A stretch of DNA of 64,000 nt from Magnetospirillum sp. 64-120 (GTDB taxonomy: Bacteria; Pseudomonadota; Alphaproteobacteria; Rhodospirillales; Magnetospirillaceae). Numbering within the stretch: position 1 is the first letter of the stretch; each line of letters opens with the position of its first letter. Positions 17,393-26,445 of the stretch are shown here, in pieces. The position numbers and the translations under genes are program-made. The notes beneath the pieces are model-generated. The model was not told the DNA's origin and made no database searches. It saw nothing but the letters and a program-made list of their open reading frames with translations. The DNA lies in assembly GCA_001898825.1 (NCBI GenBank), contig MKVK01000011.1:372001-436000 (forward strand). Reading direction: 5' to 3'.

Positions 17393-18544
17393 ATGGCGAA
17401 AACCGTGGCTTTGGTGGTGGCGGCTGGACGTGGTCGGCGTTTCGGCGGCGACATCCCCAAGCAATATCAGTCACTAAACGGACGGCCCATCCTGCGCCAC
17501 AGCTTGGCCCGACTGGCCGCCGATCCCTCTATCGCCGCCATACGTGTGGTCATCCATCCCGATGACCGCGAGCTTTACGACGAAGCCGCCCGCGGCCTGG
17601 CCTTGCTGGAACCGGTGCATGGCGGCGAAACCCGCCAGGATTCGGTGCGGTTGGGGCTGGAAAGCCTGGCGTCCTTGTCGCCCGACAAGGTGCTGATCCA
17701 TGACGGCGCCCGCCCCTTTGTGGACGAAGCCCTGGTGGGACGCGTCATCGCCGCCCTGGACCGGCATGACGGCGCCATTCCGGCCGTCGCCGTGGCCGAC
17801 ACCCTGAAGAAAGGCGCCGACGGGTTGGTCCAGACCACCATCGACCGTCAGGGACTGTGGCGGGCGCAGACGCCGCAGGGATTCCGCTTTGGCCCCATCC
17901 TGCAGGCCCATCTGGCGGTGGCCGGCAACGAACTGACCGATGATTCGTCGGTTGCCGAACATGCCGGTTTGCGGGTCGCCCTGGTGACCGGCGCCGAAGG
18001 CAACTTCAAGATCACCACCAATGACGACCTGGCCCGCGCCCAGGCCGCCTTTGCCGGCCCGGGCTATACCTGCGTCGGCAATGGTTTCGACGTTCATCGT
18101 TTCGCGCCGGGAACAGGGGTATGGCTGTGCGGGATACTGGTGCCCCACGACTTTTCCCTGGAAGGACATTCCGACGCCGACGTGGCGCTTCACGCCCTGA
18201 CCGACGCCATTTTGGGCGCGGTGGGCGCCGGCGACATCGGTGCTCATTTTCCCCCCACCGACCCACGCTGGAAAGGGGCGTCTTCGGACCGTTTCCTGAC
18301 CCATGCGGCCAATCTGGTTCAGGGTTTGGGGGGCAAGATCCAGCATGTGGACGTCACCGTGATCTGCGAGCGCCCCAAGGTCGGCCCGCACCGCCCGGCC
18401 ATGCGATTGAAGCTGGGAGAAATCCTGGGCCTGCCCCTGTCGCGGGTCAGCGTCAAGGCCACCACCACCGAGGGCTTGGGCTTCACCGGCCGCCGCGAGG
18501 GCATCGCCGCCCAAGCCAGCGCTACGGTGTGGATGCCGGCTTAG
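17393..18544 (+). CDS. ispDF: Bifunctional IspD/IspF isoprenoid enzyme
   Basis: It catalyses two steps of the non-mevalonate pathway: MEP cytidylyltransferase and 2-C-methyl-D-erythritol 2,4-cyclodiphosphate synthase. Residues 1 to about 220 are IspD, with the nucleotide-binding VVAAGRGRRFGGDIPKQY, VLIHDGARPFV and TDDSSVAE. Residues about 225-383 are IspF, with the metal-binding GFDVHRF, EGHSDADV and the TTTEGLGFTGRREG end. The fusion is common in alphaproteobacteria. The ATG at 17393 sits six bases from AAGGAG; the ATG at 17390 is too close to it. Its 3' end overlaps the convergent cutA by 23 bases. Confidence 0.96.
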   Translation: MAKTVALVVAAGRGRRFGGDIPKQYQSLNGRPILRHSLARLAADPSIAAIRVVIHPDDRELYDEAARGLALLEPVHGGETRQDSVRLGLESLASLSPDKVLIHDGARPFVDEALVGRVIAALDRHDGAIPAVAVADTLKKGADGLVQTTIDRQGLWRAQTPQGFRFGPILQAHLAVAGNELTDDSSVAEHAGLRVALVTGAEGNFKITTNDDLARAQAAFAGPGYTCVGNGFDVHRFAPGTGVWLCGILVPHDFSLEGHSDADVALHALTDAILGAVGAGDIGAHFPPTDPRWKGASSDRFLTHAANLVQGLGGKIQHVDVTVICERPKVGPHRPAMRLKLGEILGLPLSRVSVKATTTEGLGFTGRREGIAAQASATVWMPA

Positions 18545-18857
18545 TTTCCGCCGCGATCCAGGCCAGGAAGTCAGGATTGCCCGCACTGATGGGCAAGGCA
18601 ACCACACAGGGGCAGTCGTAGGGATGGGCCTGACGCAACGCCTGGGTCAATTGCGGCTCAAGCCCTTGTGTGGTCTTCAGGATCAACGCCACCTCGCCTT
18701 CGGTGTTGACCTTGCCACCCCACCAATAAACCGACGTGATCGGCCCCAGGATATTGGCGCAGGCCGCCAGCCGGCTTTCCACCATGGCTTTCGCCAGTCG
18801 GGCGGCGGTTTCGGCATCCGGGGCGGTGACATAGACCAGGACGGCGTTTTCGCTCAT
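18522..18857 (-). CDS. cutA: Divalent-cation tolerance protein CutA
   Basis: CutA is a small trimeric cytoplasmic protein linked to copper tolerance; its actual activity is unclear. The 111-residue protein has the family pattern: VYVTAPDAETA at the start, ACANILGPITSVYWWGGKV in the middle and HPYDCPCVVALPI near residue 80. Length is normal. It converges on ispDF with a short 3' overlap and lies 57 bases from the glycosyltransferase stop. Confidence 0.93.
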   Translation of the reverse strand: MSENAVLVYVTAPDAETAARLAKAMVESRLAACANILGPITSVYWWGGKVNTEGEVALILKTTQGLEPQLTQALRQAHPYDCPCVVALPISAGNPDFLAWIAAETKPASTP

Positions 18858-18914
18858 GTCGTGCCTTGTTCACATGGGATGGTCGATACAGCGGCGTGAT
18901 GAATTCCCCACCCA

Positions 18915-20015
18915 CTAACTACATACGTTGATTTGGCGACTGTCACACAGCGTCCGCAGCACCATATCCACAGCATGATCGACCCCGTCAGGACTTGCAA
19001 CCTGTTGCGCAGGCAAAGAAAACAACCTTTGCAGTAGATCGGGCAGCGACCCGTCCAGCAGGCTGGCGGCAGAGGTTTCCAAAGCACGGGTATGGGCTTT
19101 CAACCAATTGTCCAGATGGGGACTTTCCGGCCAATCGGGACGTTCGGTAAACAGCACCGGAGTGCCCACCATGGCGGCTTCGGTGAAGGTGCCATAGCCC
19201 GGCTTGGTCACCACCACGTCCACTGACGCCACCAGATCGGTGAACGACATCCCCGCCCGTGTCCAATGATCCATGTCGGGCCGGCCGTTTTCCGGCGGTT
19301 GCGGGGTCAGCCAGTGCCAGCCCGGCAAGGACGGCCAATCCTCCATGGAAACGTCGTGGTCGATGCCGCCAAAGGCCACCAGGCCGAAACGGGTGTCGCC
19401 GGGACCGAAAACCTGACGCAGGTTTTGTGGACGTGGCGTTCCAATTTCCGCGATCGGGCCGATGGGGCGCAGGTTGGACAGGCTCATCTGTTGGGAAGGC
19501 GTGCAGCGCAGGAAAGCGACCGCCCCCTCGTAAGCCCGAGTCAGCGTTTCCAGCACCCTGCCCGCTTCTGGCCGATGGCCCAGATAATGGCGATACATGT
19601 CGGCCCAGTTCAGCGACGACATGGCAAGCGACGGTATCCCCAGACGCGCTGCGGCGGCCAAGGGGACGAAGGCGACGTTGGACAGAACCAGATCGGGACG
19701 GTTTTCAGCCATCAGTTGGACATTGTCGGCCACCGCCTGGTCATAGCGGCCGACCAGCCCGCAATAATCCCTGGCACTGGCTTCCAGGTCGATGCCGGTG
19801 GCTGAAATCATACGGAATCCAAAGTCTTCGATCCGCGCCACATGATCGAAATTACCATATCGGGATTGCAGAAAGGTCTTGTCCACCGTGGTCTGAATGG
19901 TCAGCCGCATCCGGGGGCAGCGCTGGCGCAATCGGGTGATGACCGGTGCCGTCATGGCGGCATGGCCAAAGCCATGGGGTGACAAAGCAAGCCAAAGATG
20001 AAAACGGGGAGACAT
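18915..20015 (-). CDS. GT-B type glycosyltransferase-like protein
   Basis: The ATG at 20015 gives 366 residues, beginning directly with a first Rossmann strand and the loop LSPHGFGHAAM. This resembles MurG-type transferases and the N-terminal domain of sugar kinases such as L-arabinokinase. The C-terminal half contains VVVTKPGYGTFTEA, the nucleotide-sugar binding loop of GT-B enzymes (compare the GGG-x-x-T-x-x-E region of MurG), and TERPDWPE. No signal peptide or membrane segment is evident. The donor and acceptor are unknown. It stands alone between cutA and a small conserved gene. Confidence 0.72.
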   Translation of the reverse strand: MSPRFHLWLALSPHGFGHAAMTAPVITRLRQRCPRMRLTIQTTVDKTFLQSRYGNFDHVARIEDFGFRMISATGIDLEASARDYCGLVGRYDQAVADNVQLMAENRPDLVLSNVAFVPLAAAARLGIPSLAMSSLNWADMYRHYLGHRPEAGRVLETLTRAYEGAVAFLRCTPSQQMSLSNLRPIGPIAEIGTPRPQNLRQVFGPGDTRFGLVAFGGIDHDVSMEDWPSLPGWHWLTPQPPENGRPDMDHWTRAGMSFTDLVASVDVVVTKPGYGTFTEAAMVGTPVLFTERPDWPESPHLDNWLKAHTRALETSAASLLDGSLPDLLQRLFSLPAQQVASPDGVDHAVDMVLRTLCDSRQINVCS

Positions 20016-20097
20016 GGCGCCAAACACGCAGTCAACGATGGCGTGTCTTCTAACACGAATCGGCCCGGACCACACCCCGTCGCCCACCCCGACGCGA

Positions 20098-20292
20098 TCA
20101 GCGGTTTCCTGTCGCGGAACCTTTAGACAGGACGTATTGCAGTTTGCGAAGGGCGGTCTGCTTCAGCATGGCTTCGCCCGCCTTGGCGTCGCCGGCGACG
20201 GTGACTTCGGTGCCGGTCACGGAATCGATGGCCGAGACACGGACATAGGCGCCCACGCGCTTGAATTCAAAAAAAACTTCCCGTCCTGCCAT
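20098..20292 (-). CDS. Small conserved hypothetical protein (64 aa)
   Basis: The protein begins MAGREVFFEFKRVGAYVRV and ends in a Lys/Gly/Ser-rich tail. It is basic, with a beta-rich start and a helical second half. Short proteins of this style are common in Rhodospirillales (I believe a DUF6898-type family, not certain). The ATG at 20292 is preferred over the earlier ATG at 20334 because the family-like strand starts there. No function can be assigned. Confidence 0.6.
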   Translation of the reverse strand: MAGREVFFEFKRVGAYVRVSAIDSVTGTEVTVAGDAKAGEAMLKQTALRKLQYVLSKGSATGNR

Positions 20293-20482
20293 TTTCCCGG
20301 TCCTTTGCCAGTCCGTCGCCGGCCATGCTGGCACAGGGAAAACAAGGAATGGTTAATTTCACATATGATTTTCGGGTAATATAAGGCGTTCGCTTGACAC
20401 GGGCATATGGCGGTGTTCAACTTCCCGCCCCGCGCCAGCCGCACAGGCGGTGGCGCCCGAAATCCACAAGGGACGACAAGGC

Positions 20483-21775
20483 ATGGCCATCAACAGCAAA
20501 AACCCGGAAACCATCGTGTTGCATGCCGGCTGGCGCGCCGATCCCACCACCGGTTCGGTGGCGGTGCCGATCCACCAGACCACGTCGTACCAGTTCCGCG
20601 ACACCGACCACGCCGCCAACCTGTTCGCCCTGTCCGAACTGGGCAACATCTACACCCGTCTGATGAACCCCACCCAGGATGTGCTGGAACAGCGCATCAC
20701 CGCGCTGGAAGGCGGCGTGGCGGCCCTGGCCACCTCGTCGGGTCAGGCGGCCAGCACCTTCGCGGTGATGAATTTGTGCCAGGCCGGCGACAACTTCGTC
20801 ACCTCCACCGACCTTTACGGCGGTACCTGGAACCTGTTCGCCAACACGCTGAAGCAATTCGGCATCGAAGCCCGCTTCGTCGATCCGGCTGACCCGGAAG
20901 CCTTTGTCCGCGCCACCGACGACAAGACGCGCTGCTGGTACGCCGAAACCCTGCCCAACCCCAAGCTGCGCGCCTTCCCCATCAAGGAAGTGGCGGCACT
21001 GGCGGAAAAGGCCGGCGTGCCGCTGATCATGGACAACACCGCCTGCCCGGTTCTGTGCCGCCCCATCGAACACGGCGCCCATATCGTGGTCTATTCGACC
21101 ACCAAGTTCATCGGTGGCCATGGCACCACCATCGGCGGCATGATCGTCGATTCGGGCAAGTTCGACTGGGAAAAGCATGCCGCCCGCTTCCCGCTGTTGA
21201 CCCAGCCCGACGCCAGCTACCACGGCGCCGTGTGGACCGAAGCGGTCAAGCCCTTGGGCCCCATCGCCTACATCATCCGCGCCCGCGTCATCCTGCAGCG
21301 CGACATCGGCGCCGCCATCAGCCCGATGAGCGCCTTCCAGATCATCCAGGGACTGGAAACCCTGCCGTTGCGCATGCGGGTGCATTCCGACAACGCCTCG
21401 GCCGTGGCGCTTTGGCTGACCAAGCACCCCAAGGTCGCCTCGGTCACCTATCCCGGCGTCATGCAGGGTGAAAACCGCCGCCGCGCCGACGCCATCCTGA
21501 AGCACGGCTATGGCGCGCTTCTGGGCTTCGAGTTGAAGGACGGTGCCGAAGCCGGCAAGCGCTTCATCAACGCGCTCAAGATGTTCTATCACGTGGCCAA
21601 TATCGGTGACGCCCGCTCGCTGGCCATCCACCCGGCCAGCACCACCCATTCGCAGCTGTCGGCCCAGGACCAGGCCGCCACCGGCGTCACCCCGGGCTAT
21701 GTGCGCCTGTCCATCGGCATCGAACACATCGACGACATCCTGGCCGACCTGAAGCAGGCCCTGGACGCGGTCTGA
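20483..21775 (+). CDS. metY: O-acetylhomoserine sulfhydrylase (Cys/Met metabolism PLP enzyme)
   Basis: The 430-residue protein belongs to the cystathionine gamma-synthase superfamily and its long O-acetylhomoserine aminocarboxypropyltransferase branch. That branch makes homocysteine from O-acetylhomoserine and sulfide. Motifs are HQTTSYQF and YTRLMNPTQDVLEQRI near the start, the SSGQAAST loop, the PLP lysine in YSTTKFIGGHG near residue 207, and a C-terminal IHPASTTHSQL block. Start at 20483 follows a purine-rich stretch. A TTGACA hexamer at 20394-20399 may be its -35 element, but no good -10 follows. A strong terminator comes after the stop. Confidence 0.92.
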   Translation: MAINSKNPETIVLHAGWRADPTTGSVAVPIHQTTSYQFRDTDHAANLFALSELGNIYTRLMNPTQDVLEQRITALEGGVAALATSSGQAASTFAVMNLCQAGDNFVTSTDLYGGTWNLFANTLKQFGIEARFVDPADPEAFVRATDDKTRCWYAETLPNPKLRAFPIKEVAALAEKAGVPLIMDNTACPVLCRPIEHGAHIVVYSTTKFIGGHGTTIGGMIVDSGKFDWEKHAARFPLLTQPDASYHGAVWTEAVKPLGPIAYIIRARVILQRDIGAAISPMSAFQIIQGLETLPLRMRVHSDNASAVALWLTKHPKVASVTYPGVMQGENRRRADAILKHGYGALLGFELKDGAEAGKRFINALKMFYHVANIGDARSLAIHPASTTHSQLSAQDQAATGVTPGYVRLSIGIEHIDDILADLKQALDAV

Positions 21776-21795
21776 TCGGTTTCGTTATGAAGATT

Positions 21796-21825
21796 AAGGG
21801 CCGGCCTTGCCAAAGGCCGGCCCTT
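21796..21825 (+). terminator. Terminator after metY
   Basis: A 13-bp perfect stem (AAGGGCCGGCCTT and its complement) around a four-base GCCA loop is followed by a short T-rich stretch (TCGTCTTT). It lies 20 bases past the metY stop. Confidence 0.85.
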
Positions 21826-21835
21826 TCGTCTTTGA

Positions 21836-22918
<1,083 letters not shown>

Positions 22919-22997
22919 GTCACAATTCTTTACTGTTATTAGCCAACGTCAATACGCGCTCAATGGGGTGCGTATTATTCTGCCTCGATTCCACACA

Positions 22998-23029
22998 ATG
23001 TATTCGCACATCATGTTGTGCGAATACAT
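22998..23029. promoter_or_regulatory. Perfect 13-bp inverted repeat upstream of the pentapeptide-repeat gene
   Basis: ATGTATTCGCACA and its exact complement flank the six-base spacer TCATGT, ending 21 bases before the TTG start. It could be an operator or a stem-loop in the leader that limits translation. A related half site (GTGCGTATTA) lies 29 bases upstream. Which protein or RNA role it serves cannot be told. Confidence 0.6.
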
Positions 23030-23050
23030 AAAGGACCGGAGGATACGACG

Positions 23051-23542
23051 TTGCGCATCACCCCCCTTCTCGTCATGTTGTTTTCCGCGATGGCCGCTTC
23101 GGCTTGGGCGAATGACAAGGAAAACGTCAATCCCAGTTGTAAGCTGGAACCCGAAGCCAATTGCGGCTGGGCGGAATTGCGCAAGCTGAAAGCCCAGGGC
23201 ATCGACCTGCATGACGGCCAGTTCATGGCCACGCGCCTGGACGAAGCGGACCTGACCGGCGCCAATCTGTCCGGCTCGCACCTGCAGTTGACCAATTTCT
23301 TCAAGGCCACCTTGAAGAATGTGGATTTTTCCTATTCCCACATGCACGCGGTCAATCTGGTGGGCGCCAATCTGGAAGGTGCCAACCTGGAAGGCGTCAA
23401 CCTGCTGGATGCCAACCTGGAAGGTGCCAATCTGAAGGGAGCCAATATCGCCAAGGTGATCTGGACCGCCGCCAACCTTAGCGGTGCCACCTGGGTCGAT
23501 GGCCGCGTCTGCGCTTCCGGTTCAAAGGGCGAGTGTCGCTAA
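23051..23542 (+). CDS. Secreted pentapeptide-repeat protein
   Basis: The TTG at 23051 has a GGAGG site eight bases upstream and gives a clean signal peptide (MRITPLLVMLFSAMAASAWA, cut before NDKEN). The ATG at 23018 lies inside the inverted repeat and would spoil the signal. The mature part of about 143 residues has a short Cys-containing start (SCKLEPEANCGW), then A(D/N)LxG-type pentapeptides over roughly residues 63-145: ADLTG, ANLSG, ANLEG, ANLKG and similar. Such repeats fold as a right-handed quadrilateral helix. Location would be periplasmic or extracellular; function is unknown. Confidence 0.78.
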   Translation: MRITPLLVMLFSAMAASAWANDKENVNPSCKLEPEANCGWAELRKLKAQGIDLHDGQFMATRLDEADLTGANLSGSHLQLTNFFKATLKNVDFSYSHMHAVNLVGANLEGANLEGVNLLDANLEGANLKGANIAKVIWTAANLSGATWVDGRVCASGSKGECR

Positions 23543-23547
23543 TCGGA

Positions 23548-23567
23548 CAGGGCGCCTAGGCGCCCTG
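23548..23567. terminator. 20-base perfect palindrome at the convergent gene junction
   Basis: CAGGGCGCCTAGGCGCCCTG spans the gap between the pentapeptide gene and the end of the GH17-like gene and includes the latter's stop codon. It could end transcription from both sides, though no T-run is present on either strand. Confidence 0.45.
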
Positions 23568-25271
23568 CCCGCCTCGCTTGGCCAGACGCCATTCGGCGAA
23601 AAACGGCAGCGAAATGACCACCACCATGGCCGCCCAGACCAGCATCTCGCCATTGGCGCCCATGATGTCCAACAGCAGCGGCACTTGCTGATCCCAATCG
23701 GGATGCATGGTCTGGAAGTCTTCGCCCAGGAACAGGGCGACGGCTTCGGACAACGGCGCGCAGGCGGCGGCGATCCACAGACCGATGGTCATTTCCTTGG
23801 CTGGCCCCAACTGTGCCGGCATGGCACCGGCGAACAGATGGCCGACGGCGAAGGATTCGGTCCACGACTTGCCCAAAACCACCATGCGCACCAATCCCCA
23901 CAGGGTCAGTCCAACACAGGGGATCAGGAATTCCAGATTGGGAATGTCACGATAGCGGCCGTTGAACAACAGCAACAGGCATGACGCCCAGGCGCAGGCG
24001 GCGTAAACGATGGTCAGCCGCTCGCCCCAGCGGCTGGGCTGGTGGCTCTCGCCTTCGGCCAAAGCCTGAGCGGCGGCCTTGAAGATCAGCCAGGCGAAGA
24101 AGGCATGCAGGGCGATGCGCAAGGCGGCCCAACCGTCCTGGAATAGCGAATAAGCGATCCACCAGGCGTTCAGCCCCTGCCAGACCACCAAAGCGGACAG
24201 GATTTGCGCCAGGACGGCCAGAACCACGATCCGCGCCGGGGCGTAACGCGCAGCGTTACGCAGGAAGAACAAAGCCGCCCCCGCCCCCAGCACCACCGAC
24301 AAGATGGCATGGGTCAGCCAATTGGGATTGGCGACCACCGGACCGGACATGGAAAACTTGACGTCGCGATGGGTGTCGACCACCCCCCAGAACGCGCCGA
24401 CCGTGCCTTCCAGCTTGGCCTTCCACGGCTGGTCGAAGGCTTCCACCACGTTGTAGTCGAAACCGTTTTCCTTGGATACCCGGGCCAGGGTACGGACGAA
24501 ATAGGCGGCATTTTCCATATTGACCGCGGCAGGGCCACGATTGCGCCCCTTGGTCGGCCAACCCGCCTCGCCGATCAGAATGGGCTTGCCGGGGAAACGT
24601 TCCTGGATCATCCGGTAGATCTTGACGATGTGTTCGGCGGACCCTTCCACCCCGATGGGTTCGTCTTCCCAATAAGGCAGGATGTGGATGGTGATGTAAT
24701 CCACCTCGTCGGCGACCTGCGGATAGCGTAGATAGAACGCCCACACGTCGGCATAGGACACCGGCTGCTTCACCGCCGCCTTGACCTGACGGATATAAGC
24801 GATCAGCTGTTCCGGGGTCAGGTCCTGGCGCAGCAGCACCTCGTTGCCGACGATCACCCGCTTGATGACGTCAGGGTTGGCGTTGGCCGCCTTGATCAGT
24901 TCCTGGACTTCCTTGGTGTTGATGTCGGTCTTCTTGCCCAGCCAAGCGGAATGGGTGACCTCGATGCCGTATTTGCGGGCCAAGGCCGGCAGCACGTCCA
25001 TGCCTTCGCGGCTGGTATAGGTGCGGATGCCCTTGGTGACGCCCACTAGGCTTTTCAAATCCTCTTCCACCTGGGAAGGCGGCGGATAATCGCCGGTGAT
25101 CGGGCTTTGACCGCGCCGGAACGAGGCGAAGGACACCGACGGGAACGGTTCGTCGAAGGTCAGCCCCATGGGCACCGGGCGGTTGAACCACCACCAGCCC
25201 GCCAAGCTGCACAGGGCGGTGGCGAGAATTGCGAACAAGGCCAGCGGCAGACGCATGGGAAACCATTCCAT
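23556..25271 (-). CDS. Membrane-bound GH17-like glycoside hydrolase with C-terminal membrane domain
   Basis: After a short basic N-terminus and one hydrophobic anchor, residues about 35-320 resemble glycoside hydrolase family 17 / beta-1,3-glucanase-like barrels. RTYTSREGMDVLPALA, then VIVGNEVLLR (acid/base Glu) and ILIGEAGWPTKG (nucleophile Glu) are visible. The rest, about residues 320-570, is seven or eight hydrophobic helices. Related fusions occur with enzymes of cyclic or linear beta-glucan metabolism. It likely acts in the periplasm on beta-glucan or a similar polymer; the substrate is inference. Alternative starts are 25295 and 25256. It converges on the pentapeptide gene. Confidence 0.75.
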   Translation of the reverse strand: MEWFPMRLPLALFAILATALCSLAGWWWFNRPVPMGLTFDEPFPSVSFASFRRGQSPITGDYPPPSQVEEDLKSLVGVTKGIRTYTSREGMDVLPALARKYGIEVTHSAWLGKKTDINTKEVQELIKAANANPDVIKRVIVGNEVLLRQDLTPEQLIAYIRQVKAAVKQPVSYADVWAFYLRYPQVADEVDYITIHILPYWEDEPIGVEGSAEHIVKIYRMIQERFPGKPILIGEAGWPTKGRNRGPAAVNMENAAYFVRTLARVSKENGFDYNVVEAFDQPWKAKLEGTVGAFWGVVDTHRDVKFSMSGPVVANPNWLTHAILSVVLGAGAALFFLRNAARYAPARIVVLAVLAQILSALVVWQGLNAWWIAYSLFQDGWAALRIALHAFFAWLIFKAAAQALAEGESHQPSRWGERLTIVYAACAWASCLLLLFNGRYRDIPNLEFLIPCVGLTLWGLVRMVVLGKSWTESFAVGHLFAGAMPAQLGPAKEMTIGLWIAAACAPLSEAVALFLGEDFQTMHPDWDQQVPLLLDIMGANGEMLVWAAMVVVISLPFFAEWRLAKRGGQGA

Positions 25272-25342
25272 TCGGCGAAGGACAGGCCATTTCAATAGGC
25301 CGGCCCGGCGGGCGCGTCAATCGCCGGATGGAAGCCCGGCCC

Positions 25343-25531
25343 TTATCCCAGCAAGACCGCGAAGACGGCGATGCTGAGCAAGGCCGAGACGATGAAAATT
25401 CCACCCAAGGCGGCCTTGGGAAACAGCATCACGCCAGCGCCCATCAAACAGGCCAAGGCGAGAAGCCCAATCAACAGCGAACGCCATGGAAATCCATGGG
25501 GCGCCAAGGTGACAGCATTGCTTTTGCTCAT
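25343..25531 (-). CDS. Small two-helix membrane protein (62 aa)
   Basis: The ATG is preceded by a strong GGAGG site at seven bases' spacing. The protein has a polar N-terminus of about 18 residues, then two hydrophobic helices (LLIGLLALACLMGAGVML and IFIVSALLSIAVFAVLL) separated by a PKAALG turn. It lies upstream of the GH17-like gene on the same strand with a gap of about 70 bases, so co-transcription is possible. No function is known. Confidence 0.65.
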   Translation of the reverse strand: MSKSNAVTLAPHGFPWRSLLIGLLALACLMGAGVMLFPKAALGGIFIVSALLSIAVFAVLLG

Positions 25532-25654
25532 GGTCGATCCTCCGTGTGATTATTTTTTTCATTATTGTGACACCGATGCCCCGGTGTTCCCAGACCTGGA
25601 TAGCCGATTTGGTGAATTTCCAGTATGATGCTGGTCAACCAGAACGGAGGTCGC

Positions 25655-26179
25655 ATGCCGGCCATCGGCAGCGTCATCAGCACGCCATACGGCCCTGCCC
25701 GCGTGCTCACCACAATGCCCGGAGCCCAAGACCAGGGCGGGCAAAAGGTCGAACGCGTCCTGACCACGCCCCTGACCGAGCAGGGCGAGAAAAACGGCCA
25801 AGGCAAGGACCTCAGTCAGGCCGAACAGAAAAAGCTGAAGGAACTGAGGGACACTGACCGCGCCGTCCGCACCGAAGAACGCCACCATGCGGCGGTCGCC
25901 GGGGCTTATGGCGGCACACCACAATACCAATATGTGCAAGGCCCCGACGGCAAGTATTACGCCGTGGCCGGCAAGGTGGACGTGGGCGTGCCGCAAGGGG
26001 CGTCGCCGGAACAGGCGGAACGCGCCCACAAGGCCATCGCCGCCGCCGCCACTTCGGTATCAACCCCGTCTTCGGCGGATTTCACCGCCGCCGCGCAAGC
26101 CGGCCGATTGGCCGCCCAGTCCTATGGCAAGGCGGGCGAGCAATATCAGCGCGGCGATTATCTGGATGTCCGTTTCTAA
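25655..26179 (+). CDS. SprA-related family protein with altered metalloprotease motif
   Basis: The ATG at 25655 follows GGAGG and gives 174 residues. The central part (LSQAEQKKLKELRDTDRAVR, then GPDGKYYAVAGKVDV) matches the SprA-related putative metalloprotease family, whose hallmark is a LK-x-RD-x-EV-x-x-HE-x-x-H pattern. Here the expected HExxH reads EERHH: the first zinc-ligand histidine is replaced by glutamate. Either the motif is degenerate, making a non-catalytic homologue, or an offset histidine is used. There is no signal peptide. The C-terminus is Ala-rich and helical. Confidence 0.65.
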   Translation: MPAIGSVISTPYGPARVLTTMPGAQDQGGQKVERVLTTPLTEQGEKNGQGKDLSQAEQKKLKELRDTDRAVRTEERHHAAVAGAYGGTPQYQYVQGPDGKYYAVAGKVDVGVPQGASPEQAERAHKAIAAAATSVSTPSSADFTAAAQAGRLAAQSYGKAGEQYQRGDYLDVRF

Positions 26180-26221
26180 AGCCGACATTCCCCGAAAACC
26201 GGGCTGGTTGCCGAGACCGAG

Positions 26222-26246
26222 TCTGACAGTCAGATTTTCTGTCAGA
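26222..26246 (+). terminator. Hairpin after the SprA-related gene
   Basis: An 8-bp stem (TCTGACAG and complement) with a nine-base loop lies 43 bases past the stop. There is no clear T-run, so it is a weak candidate terminator. Confidence 0.4.
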
Positions 26247-26270
26247 TTCGTTCACTTATGTTCCGAAAAG

Positions 26271-26302
26271 CAAAACCCCCGGAAGCCTAGGCATTCCGGG
26301 GG
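26271..26302 (-). terminator. Terminator of tRNA-Lys
   Basis: On the minus strand a 9-bp perfect stem (CCCCCGGAA and complement) with a nine-base loop is followed by TTTTGCTTTT. It begins eight bases after the tRNA 3' end. Confidence 0.85.
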
Positions 26303-26309
26303 TTTCATT

Positions 26310-26385
26310 TGGTGAGCCCGCCGGGACTCGAACCCGGGACCCCATGATTAAAAGTCACGTGCTCTACCGACTGAGCTACGGGCTC
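26310..26385 (-). tRNA. tRNA-Lys (anticodon TTT)
   Basis: The 76-nt molecule read on the minus strand starts GAGCCCGTAGCTCAG and ends with encoded CCA. The acceptor stem GAGCCCG/CGGGCTC is fully paired. The D-arm is GCTC...GAGC. The anticodon stem contains one G-T pair around loop CTTTTAA, giving anticodon TTT. The T-arm has CCGGGTTCGAGTCCCGG. Confidence 0.97.
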
Positions 26386-26445
26386 TCACCTCGAAAACGG
26401 GGGCACACCATAGGGATATGATGTGCTCCGGTCAACCCTTGGAAA

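Noticed and set aside
20335-20482. Possible SAM riboswitch in the metY leader
   Set aside because: I looked for a SAM-II-like pseudoknot around CGCTTGACACGGGC but could not pair the expected stems convincingly. A covariance-model search would decide.
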